Shown here: in pieces, positions 5,676-7,856 of the stretch
Layout: every line of letters starts with the position of its first letter
Numbering within the stretch: position 1 is the stretch's first letter
DNA from: an uncultured Holophagaceae bacterium
Lineage (GTDB): Bacteria; Acidobacteriota; Holophagae; Holophagales; Holophagaceae
Assembly: GCA_903919165.1 (NCBI GenBank)
Contig: CAIXHJ010000427.1
Location: 1 to 7,856, forward strand
Direction of reading: 5' to 3'
DNA: 7,856 nt
Notes under the pieces: generated by a model
Seen by the model: the letters and a program-made list of their open reading frames with translations, nothing else
Database searches by the model: none
What the model was told of the DNA's origin: nothing
Translations under genes and position numbers: made by a program

Positions 5676-6652
5676 GCAGACTCCGGTGACAGCACTTCAG
5701 ACGTGGCGGGACGGTGCGCTGGGTTCCAAGCTCGGTACAGCTTCTCGAGCCAGGGCTCGACCAGGGCCTGAGCCTCAGCCCGGCAGCGGTCGTGGAAGAT
5801 CTCATGAAAAATGCCAGGCAGACGGTGGCGTTCCAGGAGCTCTGGACGCACGGCGGACCACAGGGCCTCGGATGCGTCCGGGTCCACCACGGTATCGGTT
5901 CCGGATTCCAGCAGGAGCATGGGGCGGTCCAGTTCATGGCCCAGAAGGAGCACCTCAGCCCGACCTTCTTCAAGGGCGGCTCCGAAGGCTGCGGTGGCCC
6001 AACGGTGGCAGAGTGGATCGATCTCGTAGCGCTGGACGATGACGGGATCGGAACAGACGCGACCCTTGTCACCGTGGAGTTGGATGGGGCGATGGGGGAC
6101 GACCCAGCGAAGCAGACGCGAGAGGACCACGAGGAGTTTCGAATTCGACTTCACGGACACCGCAGGGCTGGACAGGATCAGACCGTCCAGGGTGTCTGCA
6201 TGCCAGAGCAGGGTGAGGATGGCGACGAGACCCCCGAAGCTGTGGCCGAGCACCACCTGGGGACAGACGGGCAAGGGAGGCATGGGAACACCGTCCACCA
6301 CCCGGGCCACCGCCCCGGTGCGCTCAGCGTCATGGCGTCGCTCCTGTCTCAGGAAGAGGGCAAGGTCATCCACGAAGGCCCGGATGCCCACCGCATCGCC
6401 CCGAGTGCCACCGGAACGACCGAAGCCCCGGTGGTCCAGGCTGGAGACCGACCAGCCCAGCCCGTGCAGCCAATGGGCCGTATGGCGGTACCGCTCACCA
6501 TGCTCACCGTAGCCGTGCGAAATCACCACCCGGCCCTTGGGCCGGGGATGTTCCCAACGCGCCCACGCTAGGGGCAGTCCCCCATGACCAGTCAGGACCC
6601 CTCGGATGGTGGGCTCCAGATCGGCGGGGATCACGGGGATGAAACCAGACAT
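5672..6652 (-). CDS. Alpha/beta hydrolase, monoacylglycerol lipase/lysophospholipase type
   Basis: A 326-aa serine hydrolase of the Hydrolase_4 (lysophospholipase/monoglyceride lipase) type. The oxyanion region is ISHGYGEHGERY (44-55), followed by the typical LDHRGFGRSGG (72-82). The nucleophile elbow GHSFGG places Ser138; the likely acid is D253 in ESGTDTVVD, and the His is H283 in GIFHEIFHD. No signal peptide is seen, so it is probably cytoplasmic. Residues 104-130 form an insertion before the nucleophile strand. The start chosen is the ATG at 6652 (MSGFIPVIP); the frame is open much further up, but only as antisense to prfB. Its TGA overlaps the bamD ATG as ATGA, which implies coupled translation. 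The natural substrate is unknown; an acylglycerol or lysophospholipid is a family-based guess. Confidence 0.9.
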   Translation of the reverse strand: MSGFIPVIPADLEPTIRGVLTGHGGLPLAWARWEHPRPKGRVVISHGYGEHGERYRHTAHWLHGLGWSVSSLDHRGFGRSGGTRGDAVGIRAFVDDLALFLRQERRHDAERTGAVARVVDGVPMPPLPVCPQVVLGHSFGGLVAILTLLWHADTLDGLILSSPAVSVKSNSKLLVVLSRLLRWVVPHRPIQLHGDKGRVCSDPVIVQRYEIDPLCHRWATAAFGAALEEGRAEVLLLGHELDRPMLLLESGTDTVVDPDASEALWSAVRPELLERHRLPGIFHEIFHDRCRAEAQALVEPWLEKLYRAWNPAHRPATSEVLSPESA

Positions 6653-6737
6653 CCATCCAGAATAGCGTGGCGCCCGAAAATCCCTTATTGCCTTAAACTC
6701 AAAGGTTCCCCGGTGAACGGGGCCGGAGATGCTGACG
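6653..6737. promoter_or_regulatory. Divergent intergenic region between the hydrolase gene and prfB
   Basis: These 85 bases must hold the promoters or leaders of two divergent genes. On the plus strand TAAACT at 6694-6699 is a fair -10 match but has no -35 partner. A small hairpin, CCCCG at 6708-6712 and CGGGG at 6718-6722 with loop GTGAA, lies right before the prfB ribosome binding site GGAG (6725-6728) and could affect its use. No clear promoter is seen for the minus strand, and the hydrolase start has only a weak GGATGG next to it. Confidence 0.4.
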
Positions 6738-7844
6738 ATGGATTTCGAGACCCTGATGCGGGCCAAGAACGAGCTGGAACCCCGCGTCCAGCAGTTGGTC
6801 GCCCATCTGGATCCGGAGCGCAAGGCTCTTGAACTGGAGCAGATCGAGGAACGCACCACGGCGCCCGGTTTCTGGGACGACCCGGACGCAGCCAAACCCC
6901 TATTGCAGAAACGGGGATCGATCACCAATGACATCGCCCTGGCCAAGCGCCTGACCAATGGCCTGGAGGACCTCGAAACGGGTCTGGAGTTGGCGCGGGA
7001 GGATGCGGACATGCTGGTGGAGGCTGGTTCCGTCGAAGGCGAGCTCCGCAAGGCCGTCGAGGATGCCGAACTGCGCATGATGCTGAGCGGGGAACTGGAC
7101 GGCAATCACGCCATCGTGGCGATCGCTCCTGGTGCGGGCGGCACGGAAAGCCAGGACTGGGCGGCCATGCTGCTCCGCATGTACCTCCGCTTCTGCGAAT
7201 CCAAGGGCTGGGCGACGGAGATGATCGACTATCAGGATGGGGAGGAGGCCGGCATCAAGGGGGCGACCTTCATCGTGGATGCCCCCTTCTCCTACGGGTA
7301 CCTGCGGGCTGAGGCTGGCGTCCACCGTCTGGTGCGCATCAGCCCCTTCGATTCCGCCAAGCGGCGTCACACCAGCTTTGCGGCGGTGTACGTGAGCCCC
7401 GAACTGGATGACACCATCAACGTCGAGATCCCCGAGAAGGATCTCAAAATCGATGTCTTCCGCGCCAGCGGGGCGGGCGGGCAGCATGTGAACCGCACTG
7501 AATCCGCCGTGCGATTCACGCATCTGCCCACAGGCATCGTGGTCAGCTGCCAGAACGAGCGCAGCCAAATCAAGAACCGCGCGACCGCCTTGAAGGTGCT
7601 GCAGGGTCGGCTCTACGAACTGGAGCAGCGGAAATTCCTGGACAGGGTGGCGGCCGCCAGCGGCGACAAGGCCGATGTGGCCTGGGGGAGCCAGATCCGC
7701 AGCTACGTCCTCCAACCCTATCAGATGGTGAAGGATCACCGGACCGGCGAAGAAACCAGCCAGACCCAGAAGGTGCTCGACGGCGACATCAATGCCTTCA
7801 TCCGAACCCAGTTGCTGGCGAAGAGCCTTAAAACTGAAAGGTAA
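6738..7844 (+). CDS. prfB: Peptide chain release factor 2 (RF2)
   Basis: RF2 reads UGA and UAA stop codons and triggers release of the finished peptide. From the ATG at 6738 the product is 368 aa, the normal length. The anticodon-like SPF tripeptide in RISPFDSAKRRHTSF marks RF2 rather than RF1, which has PxT. The catalytic GGQ lies in ASGAGGQHVNRTESAVR, and GAGGTESQDWA and AGVHRLVR are also typical. An ATG at 6729 is in frame, but the GGAG at 6725-6728 abuts it, whereas it is 9 nt from 6738, so 6738 is preferred. Where many bacteria have a programmed +1 frameshift (CUU UGA C), this gene reads CAT CTG GAT in one open frame, so that autoregulation is absent. It is transcribed away from the hydrolase gene; no terminator is seen in the last 12 bases of the window. 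Confidence 0.97.
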   Translation: MDFETLMRAKNELEPRVQQLVAHLDPERKALELEQIEERTTAPGFWDDPDAAKPLLQKRGSITNDIALAKRLTNGLEDLETGLELAREDADMLVEAGSVEGELRKAVEDAELRMMLSGELDGNHAIVAIAPGAGGTESQDWAAMLLRMYLRFCESKGWATEMIDYQDGEEAGIKGATFIVDAPFSYGYLRAEAGVHRLVRISPFDSAKRRHTSFAAVYVSPELDDTINVEIPEKDLKIDVFRASGAGGQHVNRTESAVRFTHLPTGIVVSCQNERSQIKNRATALKVLQGRLYELEQRKFLDRVAAASGDKADVAWGSQIRSYVLQPYQMVKDHRTGEETSQTQKVLDGDINAFIRTQLLAKSLKTER

Positions 7845-7856
7845 TCATTTCAGGAC

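Noticed and set aside
6653..7105. A 151-codon upstream extension of the alpha/beta hydrolase
   Set aside because: Most of it is antisense to prfB and Ser/Arg-rich low-quality sequence; the hydrolase fold begins after the ATG at 6652.
6900..7739. A 279-aa open frame on the minus strand
   Set aside because: Antisense shadow of prfB, rich in His/Ala/Gly with no recognisable motif.

Overview
The window is GC-rich chromosomal DNA from a Gram-negative bacterium. A BamD-like outer-membrane lipoprotein and an unbroken set of translation genes indicate a core-genome region. No integrase, transposase, phage gene, tRNA, rRNA or CRISPR array is visible. The codon use, GC-rich coding style and particular mix of genes recall Acidobacteriota of the Holophagae type (Geothrix/Holophaga), but this is an impression that cannot be proved from the sequence alone.

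Layout, left to right. Bases 1-29 carry the first codons of a gene on the minus strand that leaves the window. A 165-base AT-rich intergenic stretch follows, with a long inverted repeat and a strong intrinsic terminator at 195-222. A minus-strand translation cluster then runs from about 3481 down to 241. In transcription order it encodes a small unknown protein (86 aa), RlmN, an ExoD-like membrane protein, TrmD and ribosomal protein L19. These genes are packed tightly (3-nt gap, about 20-nt gap, 1-nt overlap, 108-nt gap) and end at the terminator. Upstream, also on the minus strand, are an aldo/keto reductase (3642-4631), an 84-bp block of two GC-rich palindromes (4657-4740), a BamD-like lipoprotein (4746-5675) and an alpha/beta hydrolase (5672-6652). 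The last two overlap by 4 nt (ATGA). A short divergent intergenic region separates the hydrolase from prfB (release factor 2), which reads rightward to 7844.

How the genes fit together. RlmN and TrmD methylate RNA (RlmN: 23S A2503 and tRNA position 37; TrmD: G37 of tRNA), L19 is a large-subunit protein and RF2 terminates translation, so most of the window serves translation. The hydrolase-BamD pair and ExoD belong to the envelope. The usual bacterial order rpsP-rimM-trmD-rplS is not seen: rlmN and exoD stand where rpsP and rimM would be expected.

I found no convincing new defence or mobile system. The points most worth a second look are the unrecognised 86-aa protein at the head of the operon, the rearranged trmD operon, several substitutions in the TrmD cofactor-pocket motifs, the palindromic block at 4657-4740, the inverted repeat with an AT-rich core at 106-160, and a prfB without the programmed frameshift.
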